DNA of 64,000 nt. Source: Bacteroidota bacterium (GTDB lineage: Bacteria; Bacteroidota; Bacteroidia; Bacteroidales; Dysgonomonadaceae). How positions within the stretch are numbered: position 1 is the first letter of the stretch; each line of letters starts with the position of its first letter. A program made the position numbers and the translations under genes. Shown one piece after another: positions 27,741 to 38,232 of the stretch. The notes below the pieces were generated by a model that saw only the letters and a list, made by a program, of their open reading frames with translations, ran no database searches and was not told the DNA's origin. The stretch lies in contig JAEZGN010000004.1 in NCBI GenBank assembly GCA_023437305.1, positions 248,001 to 312,000 on the forward strand. The letters run 5' to 3'.

Positions 27741-30700
27741 TTATTTCTTTACGTTTTTCACCCACTCTCTTGCATTTACAAACGCTTCTATCCAAGGAGT
27801 AAAATCATCTCTACGATGTTCGAATGGCAGATATGCACATTGCCAAGGGAACAAAGAGCGTTCAAGGTGAGGCATAATAGCCAAGTGACGTCCATCCTTA
27901 GAAACAACACCGGCAATATCATAATCAGAACCATTAGGGTTGCCCGGATATTCGCTGTAAATATATTTAGCTATAACATTGTATTCCGATTCAGCCTTTG
28001 GCATCGAGAAACGTCCTTCACCATGCGCTACCCATATACCAAGCTTACTGCCCGATAGAGAACCAAACATAACAGATTCGTTCTTAGGAACCTCCACACT
28101 CACATACGTAGATTCAAACTTATGAGAAGCATTATGTTCCATCTTAGGTTTCACATCGTGATCAGGATATACCAGCCCAAGCTCTATCATCAGCTGGCAG
28201 CCGTTGCACACACCAAGACTCAGTGTATCTTCACGCTGATAATATTTGCGAAGAGTTTCCTTCGCTTTTTCGTTGTACATGAAGCTTCCTGCCCAACCTT
28301 TAGCCGAACCAAGTACGTCCGAATTAGAGAAGCCACCGCAGAAAACAATCAGATTGATATCTTCAAGCGTTTCTCTGCCCGAAGCTAAGTCTGTCATATG
28401 CACGTCCTTCACATCAAACCCTGCAAGATACAAGGAATATGCCATCTCACGTTCTCCATTCGTTCCTTTCTCTCTGATAATAGCCGCTTTTAGTCCGGTA
28501 GGTTTTACTCTGTCCGGATCGATACCAAACTGAGCAAATTTGCCTGTAAAAGAAGGATTATAGTTAAACTGTAATGGCTGATTTTTATAGTTTTGGAAAC
28601 GCTCTGCGGCTAGTTCCTCTCCGCTTTGCTTTTTATCGAGCAAGTATGAAGATTCGAACCATACATCACGTAGCTCGTCTATATCAAATTCCTGCACAAA
28701 CGCATCTTTCTGAATTACAAGCTTTCTCTCCTCAATAGGTCTGGCAATAATAGCAAAACCAATACCATAATCATCCAGAATTTTTTCTACCAGATGATGA
28801 TGTTTTACCTGAATAAGAATACCCGGATTTTCAGAGAACAATACTTTTATTATATCTGCATGATGCAGCTTATCCAATCGAGATTCGAGACCTCCCTGAG
28901 GATTTGCAAAACACATTTCAAGCATTGCGGTAACAAGACCTCCAGCTGAAATATCATGTCCAGCAAGTATCAGTCCTCTGTCTATTAACTCCTGAACAGC
29001 ATTAAATGCATTTTTGAAATATTCGGTATCCTGAACGGTTGGTACTTCCTCTCCCAGCTTATTCATAGTCTGAGCAAAAGCCGAACCTCCAAGTTTGAAG
29101 GTATCGAAAGAGAAATCTATATAATAGAGGTACGTTCCTTTTATGTATGCCAATACAGGAGAAACAATCTTGCGTATATTCTTTACTTCACCTGCTGCCG
29201 AGATGATCACAGTGCCCGGTGAATATACTTTTTCGTCTCCGTATTTCTGAGTCATCGAAAGAGAGTCTTTTCCGGTAGGAATATTTACACCCAATTCGCA
29301 AGCAAACTCAGAACAAGCTTCTACGGCTTTGTATAAGCGGGCATCTTCTCCCGGATTTTTGCAAGGCCACATCCAGTTGGCACTCAAAGAAATACCCTTC
29401 AACCCATCTTCGATAGGTGCAAATATTATATTTGTAAGCGATTCGGCAATAGCAAGCACCGAACCTGCAGCCGGATCTACCATCGCAGCCTGAGGCGCAT
29501 GTCCTATAGATGTTGCAATTCCTGCTTTCCCTTTATAGTCTAAAGCCACAGCTCCAAGGTCACTCAGTGGCAACTGAATTTCACCTTGTGTCTGCTGACG
29601 GGCAACTTTACCTGTCACCGAACGGTCAACCTTGTTTGTCAACCAGTCTTTACAAGCAACAGCCTCTAACTGTAGTACATTTTTTATATAGTCTTCCAGT
29701 TTTGAGAGATCATATTCCGGATTGGTATATTCTTCTTCAAGCGTATCGTCGCGCATTATTGTTTTAGGCGCTTTACCAAAAAAGTCTTCCAGCTTCAAGT
29801 CTATCGGACGTTTTCCATCAGCCTGTTCAAACACCAATTTCATATCGTTAGTAGTTTCACCGACTACGTACATCGGTGAACGCTCACGCTGAGCAATTCG
29901 TTCTATTTTATCTACAGCTTCTTCCGGGATAAGCAAGCCCATACGTTCCTGACTTTCATTTCCTACAATTTCTTTCGAAGACAAAGTAGGGTCTCCCACT
30001 GGCAGCTTAGATACATCTATCTTTCCTCCCGTAGCCTCTATCAATTCCGACAAACAATTCAAGTGCCCCCCTGCTCCATGATCGTGAATAGACACGATCG
30101 GATTATCTTTCGATTCTGCTAAAGCACGAATAACATTAGCTGCACGCTTTTGCATTTCGGGATTTGCACGCTGTACGGCGTTCAGTTCTATCCCGCTTGA
30201 GTACTGACCTGTATCAACAGAAGAAACAGCTCCACCGCCCATACCGATACGATAATTATCACCACCCAGTATTACTACCTTTTCTCCGGGTTTAGGTTCG
30301 CCTTTGAGCGCATCGCGCTTGTTGGCGTATCCTACCCCTCCGGCTAGCATAATTACTTTATCGAAAGCAAATTTCTTTCTGTTTTCTTCATGCTCGAATG
30401 TAAGTAATGACCCACAAATGAGCGGCTGACCAAATTTATTACCGAAATCAGAAGCTCCATTAGATGCTTTTATCAGTATCTCCTCCGGAGTCTGATATAG
30501 CCAAGGTCTTTCTTCAATTGCCTCCTCCCATGCTTTTCCTTTTTTGGTTCTTGGGTAAGAAGTCATATAAACGGCTGTTCCTGCAATAGGCAAGGAAGCT
30601 TTACCTCCGCCCAAACGGTCACGAATTTCGCCTCCCGAACCTGTAGCAGCACCATTGAACGGCTCTACAGTTGTAGGGAAATTATGCGTCTCGGCTTTCA

Positions 30701-31430
30701 GAGAGATAACCGATTTGATCGGTGTTACCTCAAAATAACTTGGTTTGTCTCCTTCTGTAGGAGCAAACTGTTCTATTTGAGGCCCCATATTGAAGGCTAC
30801 ATTATCTTTATATGCCGAAACTAATTTGTTCGGATTTGTTTGAGATGTCTTTTTTATCAGTTTAAATAAAGAACTTTCTTTTTCTTCACCATCAATGATA
30901 AATGTTCCATTAAATATTTTGTGACGACAATGCTCTGAATTCACCTGAGAGAATCCAAACACCTCGCTATCTGTCAACTTACGCCCCAATCGTTGGCTTA
31001 CACTGTTCAGATATTCAACCTCATCTTCACTTAAGGCTAAACCTTCCTGCTGGTTATATGCTTCGATATCATCTATCTCTATAATAGGTTCCGGCGTCTT
31101 ATCTATTGTAAAAATACGCTGATTAAGCCCATTGTATATACGTTGGAGCATAGAATCATGCTCTGCATCGATACCTGCGACAGGAAAAAATTCTTCGATA
31201 CGCACAATTCCCTCTATTCCCATATTCTGGGTAATTTCCACAGCATTTGTACTCCATGGGGTTATCATCTCGCGGCGGGGACCAACAAAAAAGCCTGAAA
31301 CTTCATCAGAATCAAGCATAGTTGCGCCACTGAATGCCCATGTCAGGCGTTGGATAAAATCATCGTTGAGGGTGGAGCTTGTTTGAACAGCAATAATGTT
31401 CCCGGAAGGGTTTTGAAAGAAAGAAACCAT
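27741..31430 (-). CDS. purL: Phosphoribosylformylglycinamidine synthase, single-chain form
   Basis: Converts FGAR, glutamine and ATP to FGAM in purine synthesis. The 1229 residues are the large form that fuses the synthase and glutaminase domains. The AIR-synthase block KAETHNFPTTVEPFNGAATG is in the first third. The C-terminal glutamine amidotransferase carries SLGVCNGCQLMIEL with nucleophile Cys1075 and the His/Glu region (PHLERSLFPWQ). There is no separate purS or purQ. It has its own promoter box at 31471. Confidence 0.97.
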   Translation of the reverse strand: MVSFFQNPSGNIIAVQTSSTLNDDFIQRLTWAFSGATMLDSDEVSGFFVGPRREMITPWSTNAVEITQNMGIEGIVRIEEFFPVAGIDAEHDSMLQRIYNGLNQRIFTIDKTPEPIIEIDDIEAYNQQEGLALSEDEVEYLNSVSQRLGRKLTDSEVFGFSQVNSEHCRHKIFNGTFIIDGEEKESSLFKLIKKTSQTNPNKLVSAYKDNVAFNMGPQIEQFAPTEGDKPSYFEVTPIKSVISLKAETHNFPTTVEPFNGAATGSGGEIRDRLGGGKASLPIAGTAVYMTSYPRTKKGKAWEEAIEERPWLYQTPEEILIKASNGASDFGNKFGQPLICGSLLTFEHEENRKKFAFDKVIMLAGGVGYANKRDALKGEPKPGEKVVILGGDNYRIGMGGGAVSSVDTGQYSSGIELNAVQRANPEMQKRAANVIRALAESKDNPIVSIHDHGAGGHLNCLSELIEATGGKIDVSKLPVGDPTLSSKEIVGNESQERMGLLIPEEAVDKIERIAQRERSPMYVVGETTNDMKLVFEQADGKRPIDLKLEDFFGKAPKTIMRDDTLEEEYTNPEYDLSKLEDYIKNVLQLEAVACKDWLTNKVDRSVTGKVARQQTQGEIQLPLSDLGAVALDYKGKAGIATSIGHAPQAAMVDPAAGSVLAIAESLTNIIFAPIEDGLKGISLSANWMWPCKNPGEDARLYKAVEACSEFACELGVNIPTGKDSLSMTQKYGDEKVYSPGTVIISAAGEVKNIRKIVSPVLAYIKGTYLYYIDFSFDTFKLGGSAFAQTMNKLGEEVPTVQDTEYFKNAFNAVQELIDRGLILAGHDISAGGLVTAMLEMCFANPQGGLESRLDKLHHADIIKVLFSENPGILIQVKHHHLVEKILDDYGIGFAIIARPIEERKLVIQKDAFVQEFDIDELRDVWFESSYLLDKKQSGEELAAERFQNYKNQPLQFNYNPSFTGKFAQFGIDPDRVKPTGLKAAIIREKGTNGEREMAYSLYLAGFDVKDVHMTDLASGRETLEDINLIVFCGGFSNSDVLGSAKGWAGSFMYNEKAKETLRKYYQREDTLSLGVCNGCQLMIELGLVYPDHDVKPKMEHNASHKFESTYVSVEVPKNESVMFGSLSGSKLGIWVAHGEGRFSMPKAESEYNVIAKYIYSEYPGNPNGSDYDIAGVVSKDGRHLAIMPHLERSLFPWQCAYLPFEHRRDDFTPWIEAFVNAREWVKNVKK

Positions 31431-31470
31431 ATTTTTATTTCAAGTTAATGATTGACTTATAATAGGCATA

Positions 31471-31478
31471 CAAAGGTA
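31471..31478 (-). promoter_or_regulatory. Promoter -7 box for purL
   Basis: TACCTTTG on the minus strand, 40 bases before the ATG at 31430. No purine riboswitch was recognised in the short leader. Confidence 0.6.
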
Positions 31479-31645
31479 ATGAAAAGTGACAATATATAGA
31501 AAGAAAAAGGAAAAATAGCAAACGTCTTTTATTACAGCTTTATAATATATATATGACCAATATCCTTTATACAACAAAACGCTAAGGCTGAGTGTTATTT
31601 TTAACAGACAAAGCCAAATATAGATTTAAGATAAAAGATTAATAC

Positions 31646-31653
31646 TATATTTG
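31646..31653 (+). promoter_or_regulatory. Promoter -7 box for ugd
   Basis: TATATTTG, 56 bases before the ATG at 31709. Confidence 0.55.
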
Positions 31654-31708
31654 TATTTCAAAATTAAGCACTACAAATATTTAATTATTTATAATATTTA
31701 ATTCAGGC

Positions 31709-33028
31709 ATGAAAATCGCTATTGTTGGTACAGGTTATGTAGGTCTCGTTACGGGAACTTGTTTTGCTGAAATGGGAACGGAAGTTTTTTGTATTGATAT
31801 CGATCAAAACAAGATAGATAAACTGAAGAATGGTATCATACCTATTTTTGAACCGGGACTTGACGAAATGGTGGAACGTAATCATAAAGCGGGACGCCTA
31901 AATTTCACTACCGACCTTAGCTCTATCCTCAACGAGGTTGATATTGTATTCTCAGCAGTGGGTACACCTCCGGATGAAGATGGGAGTGCAGATCTGAAAT
32001 ATGTGCTTGATGTAGCACGTACTATTGGACAAGAGCTAAACAAATATATGGTTATTGTAACCAAAAGTACCGTACCTGTAGGTACAGCCAAGCTGATAAA
32101 AAAAAACATTCAGGACGAATTAGACAAAAGAGGTTTAACGGATCTGAAATTCGATGTGGCTTCAAATCCCGAATTCCTGAAAGAAGGTGCAGCCATTACA
32201 GATTTTATGCAACCCGACCGTGTTGTGGTTGGTGTTGAGTCTGACGAAGCCAAGCAATTGATGGAAAGATTGTACAAACCTTTCACATTGAACAACTACC
32301 GCATTATATATACCGATATACCTTCGGCCGAGATGATAAAATATGCAGCTAACGCTATGCTGGCTACCCGAATCAGTTTTATGAACGATATTGCTAATAT
32401 GTGCGAAATTGTAGGAGCTGACATCAATATGGTGCGAAAAGGAATAGGAGCAGATGTACGCATCGGTTCTAAATTTTTATATGCCGGATGCGGATATGGT
32501 GGTAGCTGCTTTCCGAAAGATGTAAAAGCACTTATCCATACAGCTCAAAATCTGGGCTATGAAATGAAAATCCTTGAGGCAGTTGAAGAAGTGAATGAGT
32601 TCCAGAAGAAAATTCTCTTCGAGAAACTAATGAAATACTATAATAACGATATCAACGGAAAAACTATTGCCGTATGGGGACTTGCATTTAAACCAAAAAC
32701 GGATGATATGCGTGAAGCGCCATCGCTGGTTATCATTGATAAGATTTTAGAAGCAGGAGGAAAGGTTAAGGCTTATGACCCTGTTGCAATGGAAGAGGCT
32801 AAACGAATTCTAGGCGACAGCATTACATACGCAAAAGACATCTACGATGCTACATTAGAAGCAGATGCGATATTGATGGTTACCGAATGGAACGAGTTTC
32901 GCTTACCTACATGGGAAGTAATAAAGAAAACCATGAAGAAACCTGTCGTTTTTGATGGAAGAAATATATATAACAAACAAGAGATGAACGAAATAGGATT
33001 TGACTATTTCGGTATTGGTATAAAATAA
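31709..33028 (+). CDS. ugd: UDP-glucose 6-dehydrogenase
   Basis: Oxidises UDP-glucose to UDP-glucuronate with two NAD, supplying envelope polysaccharides. The protein has 439 residues. The Rossmann loop is [19 protein letters not shown], the substrate loop is [11 protein letters not shown], and catalytic Cys267 lies in [11 protein letters not shown]. It heads an operon with lolD (5-base gap) and dprA. Confidence 0.97.
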   Translation: MKIAIVGTGYVGLVTGTCFAEMGTEVFCIDIDQNKIDKLKNGIIPIFEPGLDEMVERNHKAGRLNFTTDLSSILNEVDIVFSAVGTPPDEDGSADLKYVLDVARTIGQELNKYMVIVTKSTVPVGTAKLIKKNIQDELDKRGLTDLKFDVASNPEFLKEGAAITDFMQPDRVVVGVESDEAKQLMERLYKPFTLNNYRIIYTDIPSAEMIKYAANAMLATRISFMNDIANMCEIVGADINMVRKGIGADVRIGSKFLYAGCGYGGSCFPKDVKALIHTAQNLGYEMKILEAVEEVNEFQKKILFEKLMKYYNNDINGKTIAVWGLAFKPKTDDMREAPSLVIIDKILEAGGKVKAYDPVAMEEAKRILGDSITYAKDIYDATLEADAILMVTEWNEFRLPTWEVIKKTMKKPVVFDGRNIYNKQEMNEIGFDYFGIGIK

Positions 33029-33033
33029 AAAAA

Positions 33034-33705
33034 ATGATTACTGTAGAAGGAATAACTAAAAGTTTTGGCTCGCTTAAAGTTCTCAAAGGCATAGATCTTC
33101 ATGTAGAAAAAGGGGAGATAATATCGATTGTAGGTGCTAGTGGAGCGGGAAAGACAACCCTTCTGCAAATTATAGGGACACTGGATAAGGCTGACAGTGG
33201 TACAGTACACATTAATGGGCAAAAACTGAACTCACTAAGAGATAGCCAATTGTCTGATTTCAGAAACAAAAACATTGGATTTGTATTTCAGTTCCATCAG
33301 CTTTTACCCGAGTTTACAGCATTGGAAAATGTAATGATACCTGCCTTGATAGGTAAGGTTAAAGATTCTCAAGCAAAGCAAAAGGCAAAAGAATTACTCG
33401 ACATGCTCGGCTTAGTCGATAGACTTGGACATAAACCAAATGAACTATCGGGAGGCGAAAAGCAACGTGTTGCTGTAGCGCGTGCCTTAATTAATAATCC
33501 GGCGATCATCTTAGCTGATGAACCGTCGGGTAGCCTCGACACAGAGAACAAAGAAGAACTACATCAATTATTTTTTAAACTTCGCGATACATTAGGACAA
33601 ACATTCATTATAGTAACTCACGACGAAAATCTGGCTTCTATAACAGACAGAACCGTACACATGAAAGATGGTCAGATTTTTGACCCTTTAAAAGAATCTA
33701 TCTAG
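33034..33705 (+). CDS. lolD: ABC transporter ATPase, LolD/MacB type
   Basis: ATPase of a lipoprotein-release or MacB-like exporter, 223 residues. Walker A is GASGAGKTT, the signature is [15 protein letters not shown], and Walker B is [12 protein letters not shown]. The Q-loop reads [17 protein letters not shown], as in LolD. The membrane partner genes (lolC/E) are not adjacent, so the name rests on subfamily resemblance. Confidence 0.85.
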   Translation: MITVEGITKSFGSLKVLKGIDLHVEKGEIISIVGASGAGKTTLLQIIGTLDKADSGTVHINGQKLNSLRDSQLSDFRNKNIGFVFQFHQLLPEFTALENVMIPALIGKVKDSQAKQKAKELLDMLGLVDRLGHKPNELSGGEKQRVAVARALINNPAIILADEPSGSLDTENKEELHQLFFKLRDTLGQTFIIVTHDENLASITDRTVHMKDGQIFDPLKESI

Positions 33706-33708
33706 TAA

Positions 33709-34830
33709 ATGAACCTTTCCTCTGATAAACGTATTTATCAGATTGCCCTCACCCTAATTCCGGGAGTGGGTGATATTACTGCTCGCAATCTTTTACAGAT
33801 AATGGGAGATGAGGAAGCTATATTCAGAACGGAAAGGAAATCTCTTATCTCCAAAACAGGGATCTCACATAAGCTGGCTGATGGTATACTCAATCCCGAG
33901 GTTCTTATAAAAGCTGAAAAAGAACTCTCTTTTATAGAGAAGAACAAGCTCAAAACCTACTTTATCAATCAGACAGATTATCCTAAACGACTGAAAGAGT
34001 GTGCAGACGCTCCTGTCTTATTTTATTTTGAGGGAGATATTGATTTCAATACCGAGAAGGTAATAAGCATAGTAGGGACAAGAAACTCCACAAATTATGG
34101 CAATACTTTTTGTGATACTTTTTTGGAAGAAATTGCACACCTATTACCTAACACCTTAATTGTAAGCGGACTCGCTTATGGAATAGATATCAATGCACAT
34201 AGAGCCGCACTGAAACATAATTTGCCGACAATCGGTATACTGGCTCATGGCTTAGATAGAATATACCCGCATGTACACAAGCAAATAGCTAGAGAAATGG
34301 TCGGTAAAGGGGGATTGCTTTCTGAATTCCCAAGCAATACTGAGCCTGACCGATACAATTTTGTAAAAAGAAATCGAATAGTAGCAGGCATTGCCGATGC
34401 TGTTATTGTTGTTGAGTCTGATATAAAAGGAGGTTCGTTAATTACGGCAGAGATTGCGAATTCATATTGTAAAGATGTGTTTGCCGTTCCGGGAAAAATG
34501 ACTGATAAGTATTCTCAAGGATGTAACAAGCTTATCTCATCACACAAAGCCGATTTATTTCTATCAACAGAATATTTCCTGCAACAAATGGGATGGGATA
34601 ACGAATCGTCAAAAAAGAGGAAAGCGCCAATCCAACAAAATCTTTTCACTACACTTACCAACGATGAACAAGCCATCGTTAATAAATTATCAGAGAAGGA
34701 ATCCATACATATCGATCAGTTAGCCAGAGAGCTTGGAGTACCTGCGCATTCTCTGTTTTCTATATTACTGGAGATGGAGATGAAAGGCATGATAAGAACT
34801 CTTCCCGGAAACCTATATGCAATATCTTAA
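33709..34830 (+). CDS. dprA: DNA-protecting protein DprA
   Basis: Loads RecA onto incoming single-stranded DNA in natural transformation. It has 373 residues. A helix-hairpin-helix-like N-terminal region (TLIPGVGDITARNLL) precedes the Rossmann DprA core (SIVGTRNSTNYG; VSGLAYGIDINAHRAAL; LLSEFPSNTEPDRYNFVKRN). A winged-helix C-terminal domain follows (SIHIDQLARELGVPAHSLFS). It ends at 34830, directly against the stop of the opposing M28 peptidase gene at 34831. Confidence 0.96.
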   Translation: MNLSSDKRIYQIALTLIPGVGDITARNLLQIMGDEEAIFRTERKSLISKTGISHKLADGILNPEVLIKAEKELSFIEKNKLKTYFINQTDYPKRLKECADAPVLFYFEGDIDFNTEKVISIVGTRNSTNYGNTFCDTFLEEIAHLLPNTLIVSGLAYGIDINAHRAALKHNLPTIGILAHGLDRIYPHVHKQIAREMVGKGGLLSEFPSNTEPDRYNFVKRNRIVAGIADAVIVVESDIKGGSLITAEIANSYCKDVFAVPGKMTDKYSQGCNKLISSHKADLFLSTEYFLQQMGWDNESSKKRKAPIQQNLFTTLTNDEQAIVNKLSEKESIHIDQLARELGVPAHSLFSILLEMEMKGMIRTLPGNLYAIS

Positions 34831-35784
34831 CTAAAAATCCTTTAGATTAGCCATATTCCACAAATTAAGATAGGTTGCTTTGGTAATATTAACCACCTTT
34901 TCGTAATTAATTTTATCTGCATGATCGGTAGGCTTATGGTAATCTTCATGCAAATCGGTATTGTAAAATATAACAGGTATCTTCTTCATCGAAAAAGGAA
35001 TATGATCGCTCCCTCCCGGAGAGTCATCCATAGAGCGGAAATCGGGAACCAGATTCAAATTATATACTGCAATATCGTTCTGCAACCATTCTTTAAACAC
35101 GGGCTTTTCCGGTGAAAAAAAGCATGCTACACGATTATAATCAGCCTCAGTCTTATTTCTACCAATCATATCACAATTGATATAGCCTCTTATTTTAGGC
35201 GCTGATAGTAAAGGAAAAGTTATGTTCTTAAAGTAATCTTCAACAAAATAAGATGAACCCAATAAGCCCAATTCCTCGCCATCCCACAAAGCAAAAATCA
35301 CTGTGCGTAATGGTTTTTCGCCCGAAGCGACAAAAGCCTCTGCTATCTGTAAAATTGCCGATGTCCCCGAAGCATTATCATCGGCTCCATTATATATACT
35401 GTCATTCGTTTTGTTCGCTTTTACACCTACATGATCATAATGTGCTCCAACTATAACAACCTCATCTTGATACTTCCCGGGGATATATCCCAATACATTA
35501 CGCATCTTTAGAGAAGGATATCGATCGTTTTCGAAAGGTTGATAATAGGTGTCCCTCCAAGGCTTAACGCCTACTTTCTGTAATGTACTCTCTATATATT
35601 CCGAGGCCTTTAAACCACCTAATTCGCCGGCTTTACGTCCCTCTAAACTATCACTGGCCAAGATTCCTATGTACCTTTTTGCCTTTTGCAAAGTTATTTC
35701 TGCCAAACCTTTCTCTTTAGATGTTTGTGCGAATAAAGAAAATGGAGCAAAAAAGAGTGCGACAAGGATAAGTTTGAGTCTCAT
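34831..35784 (-). CDS. Secreted M28-family zinc peptidase, paralogue 1
   Basis: Exported aminopeptidase-type enzyme, 317 residues with a signal peptide (SLFAQ cleavage near residue 19). The two-zinc ligands are visible as GAHYDHVG, NGADDNASG, LWDGEELGLLGS (catalytic Glu), CDMIGRNK and GGSDHIPFS. It ends an operon with paralogue 2 (3-base gap), DUF1634 and a TauE-type transporter. The substrate is unknown. Confidence 0.92.
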   Translation of the reverse strand: MRLKLILVALFFAPFSLFAQTSKEKGLAEITLQKAKRYIGILASDSLEGRKAGELGGLKASEYIESTLQKVGVKPWRDTYYQPFENDRYPSLKMRNVLGYIPGKYQDEVVIVGAHYDHVGVKANKTNDSIYNGADDNASGTSAILQIAEAFVASGEKPLRTVIFALWDGEELGLLGSSYFVEDYFKNITFPLLSAPKIRGYINCDMIGRNKTEADYNRVACFFSPEKPVFKEWLQNDIAVYNLNLVPDFRSMDDSPGGSDHIPFSMKKIPVIFYNTDLHEDYHKPTDHADKINYEKVVNITKATYLNLWNMANLKDF

Positions 35785-35787
35785 TAA

Positions 35788-36789
35788 TTAGTATGTTTTT
35801 AAGTTCGCTAAATTCCAAAGATTAAGATAAGCAGCTTTCGTTATTTCAACAAGTTTATCCCAATTTATTTTATCCGCATGATCGCTCGGTTGATGATAAT
35901 CGGGGTGTCCGTCTGTATGATACCAAATCACAGGAACATCTCTTTTTGCGAATGAAGCATTATCGCTACCACCAATAGGCTTATCCCAAGGTCGATAATT
36001 AGGTTCTAAACCTAATCCGTATGTCTTAATATCGCTCTTCAACCATTCACCAAACAGAGGGTGTGCTTCGGTATAAAAATACACGACATACTTTGGTTTC
36101 TGCTCGTCATTGTTTCGTCCAATCATATCAAAATTAACATATCCTTTAATATCTGATGCGAAAGGGCACGTTTGCATAAAATACTCCGAACCTAACAGCC
36201 CCAGTTCTTCACCATCCCATAGTGCAAATATAATTGTACGCTCAGGCTTTTCTCCACTCGCAAGAAAAGCTTTCGCTATTTGCAAAACAGCGGAAACTCC
36301 CGAAGCATTATCATCGGCTCCATTATATATCTTATCCCCATCGAGAACTTCATCTATACCCAAATGATCGTAATGAGCACCCATTACAACATATTCATTC
36401 TTATTTTTGCCTTCAATATACCCCAATACATTCCTTAACTCTAACTTACGATGAGCCGGAAGTTGACTATACTTCTGAATAGAATCGGGATGAACCGAAA
36501 AACGCACTCTTTTTTGTCTCTCGGAACTATAAGCTTCAAAAGGCTGGAAATAAGAATCCTTATTCAGAGGTTTAAGTCCCATATCCTGTAATACAGACTT
36601 CACATATTCTCCGGCAACACGTCCACCGCGCCTACCGGCTTCTCTGCCTTCTACAGCATCACTTGCCAGAAAGCCAATATATGCTTTTGCACTTTCTTTA
36701 TTAATTGCTGCAAAACCTTTCTCTTTCGCTGACTGAGAGAACAAAGAAATAGAGATAAATAATAAAAAAGGAAATATTGTCTTCTTCAT
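35788..36789 (-). CDS. Secreted M28-family zinc peptidase, paralogue 2
   Basis: Very similar in plan to its downstream neighbour: signal peptide (SLFSQ), GAHYDHLG, NGADDNASG, LWDGEELGLLGS, FDMIGRN and GGSDNASFA. It is 16 residues longer, and its insert after YFQPFEAYSS adds a strand not found in paralogue 1. The last metal block has Asn where paralogue 1 has His (GGSDNASF against GGSDHIPF), a difference that could alter specificity. The final zinc His in DGHPDYH is kept. Confidence 0.92.
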   Translation of the reverse strand: MKKTIFPFLLFISISLFSQSAKEKGFAAINKESAKAYIGFLASDAVEGREAGRRGGRVAGEYVKSVLQDMGLKPLNKDSYFQPFEAYSSERQKRVRFSVHPDSIQKYSQLPAHRKLELRNVLGYIEGKNKNEYVVMGAHYDHLGIDEVLDGDKIYNGADDNASGVSAVLQIAKAFLASGEKPERTIIFALWDGEELGLLGSEYFMQTCPFASDIKGYVNFDMIGRNNDEQKPKYVVYFYTEAHPLFGEWLKSDIKTYGLGLEPNYRPWDKPIGGSDNASFAKRDVPVIWYHTDGHPDYHQPSDHADKINWDKLVEITKAAYLNLWNLANLKTY

Positions 36790-36790
36790 A

Positions 36791-37207
36791 TCAATGTAAT
36801 CCTAAAACCATATTGGCTACAATAATTAATAAAACGACGATAGTTATCGCCACATACATATAATCTTTCTCAATAAGAAAGCCTATCACCGAAAATGCTA
36901 CACGCAAAATAGGCGTGGCAATCAACACACAAACGCCCAATTGTATGATGGCTGCACCATCAAACTCTAATACTCGAGGAATAATCGTTGACAACTCACG
37001 TAAATATTGAGAAACTCCCGGAAAGGGCTGATCATCGGGTGTAGGTTTATAATGCTCGATAGGCAAACCGTGATTCTGGAATAAATAGATCAGACCTCCA
37101 AATACGGTAATACCACATGCCAACATAACTCCATATCGCAGCAGTTTGCCAATAAGAAGCTCCATGTCTCTTTCTTCCCAAAACTCTTTAGAAAAAACTT
37201 TCTTCAT
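36791..37207 (-). CDS. DUF1634-family membrane protein
   Basis: A protein of 138 residues with three membrane helices (about 24-44, 86-105 and 113-135). DUF1634 proteins are repeatedly found next to TauE/SafE permeases, and this one starts 4 bases after the TauE stop, so it probably forms part of the same transporter. No catalytic residues are visible. Confidence 0.85.
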   Translation of the reverse strand: MKKVFSKEFWEERDMELLIGKLLRYGVMLACGITVFGGLIYLFQNHGLPIEHYKPTPDDQPFPGVSQYLRELSTIIPRVLEFDGAAIIQLGVCVLIATPILRVAFSVIGFLIEKDYMYVAITIVVLLIIVANMVLGLH

Positions 37208-37211
37208 CTTA

Positions 37212-38060
37212 TTACATTTTACCGGTTAAAGCATTATAAATCATAGAAACAGCCAAGAAGAAAATGACAACACTAAATAGTAGTCTTAAATTTCTTACAT
37301 TTGCTTTAGGTAAGATTTTTGAGCCAAAGAATGCACCCAAAAGGACTCCCACAACAATAGGCATGGCTAATCCCGGATCGATATATCCTCGTTGAAAGTA
37401 GATTACAGCACTGGCGGCGGCTGTTACACCAACCATAAAGTTACTGGTTGTTGTAGATACCTTGAAAGGAATCTTCATTGCCGTATCCATAGCCAATACT
37501 TTCAATGATCCCGAGCCAATACCAAGCAGCCCCGATAAAACACCGGCAACTGTCATCAGTGAATACCCTCCAATTACATTATGAACATTATATTTCTCTA
37601 CTCTTCCATCTTTGGTTGGGTAAGAACCATTTAACTTTAACTTTTCTCCCAATTTATCGCCCGGAGCAGAATAATCAATCCCATCTTCCTTCTTTGATAC
37701 AGAGCGTATCGCAGAAAAAATAAGAACAATACCCAAAATTATAGCTATATACATCTTATCAAGATACATAGCTACAATTGCGCCCACAACAGCACCTGTC
37801 GTTGTGGCTATTTCGAGAAACATACCAATACGCACGTTGGTTATCCCTTCTTTTATATATGCCGCCGCCGCTCCGGAAGAAGTGGCAATAGATGTAACCA
37901 AAGCAGCACCTACTGCATATCTGATATCTACACCGAATCCAAGGGTTAAAATAGGAATTACAATTACACCTCCTCCTAAACCGGTAAGCGAACCTATAAA
38001 TCCGGCAAAACATGCCCCAACAAATAAAACCAGGGAAAATATCTCTAAATTAAAATCCAT
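37212..38060 (-). CDS. TauE/SafE-family anion exporter
   Basis: Inner membrane permease for sulfonates, sulfite or related anions. I start it at the ATG at 38060 (282 residues, MDFNLEIFSLVLF). The longer frame to 38117 would start upstream of the promoter box. About eight helices are present, with the two family repeats GSLTGLGGGVIVIP and AGVLSGLLGIGSGSLKV. The true substrate is unknown. Confidence 0.9.
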   Translation of the reverse strand: MDFNLEIFSLVLFVGACFAGFIGSLTGLGGGVIVIPILTLGFGVDIRYAVGAALVTSIATSSGAAAAYIKEGITNVRIGMFLEIATTTGAVVGAIVAMYLDKMYIAIILGIVLIFSAIRSVSKKEDGIDYSAPGDKLGEKLKLNGSYPTKDGRVEKYNVHNVIGGYSLMTVAGVLSGLLGIGSGSLKVLAMDTAMKIPFKVSTTTSNFMVGVTAAASAVIYFQRGYIDPGLAMPIVVGVLLGAFFGSKILPKANVRNLRLLFSVVIFFLAVSMIYNALTGKM

Positions 38061-38080
38061 ATTATTTTGTTTTGACGCCG

Positions 38081-38088
38081 TAAAGGTA
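38081..38088 (-). promoter_or_regulatory. Near-consensus -7 box for the TauE operon
   Basis: TACCTTTA on the minus strand. It differs from TAnnTTTG only in the last base and lies 21 bases before the ATG at 38060. Confidence 0.45.
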
Positions 38089-38232
38089 ATCTTTTTAGAA
38101 AAGATACAAGGAAACACAGCATCAAATACTATAAAATATAATGAAGATGCAGCACGTTTATTCTATATTTATTAACAAAACATTCTGCATATACTAGTTG
38201 TTTTAATTACAGTCACTAAATAACAATACAAT

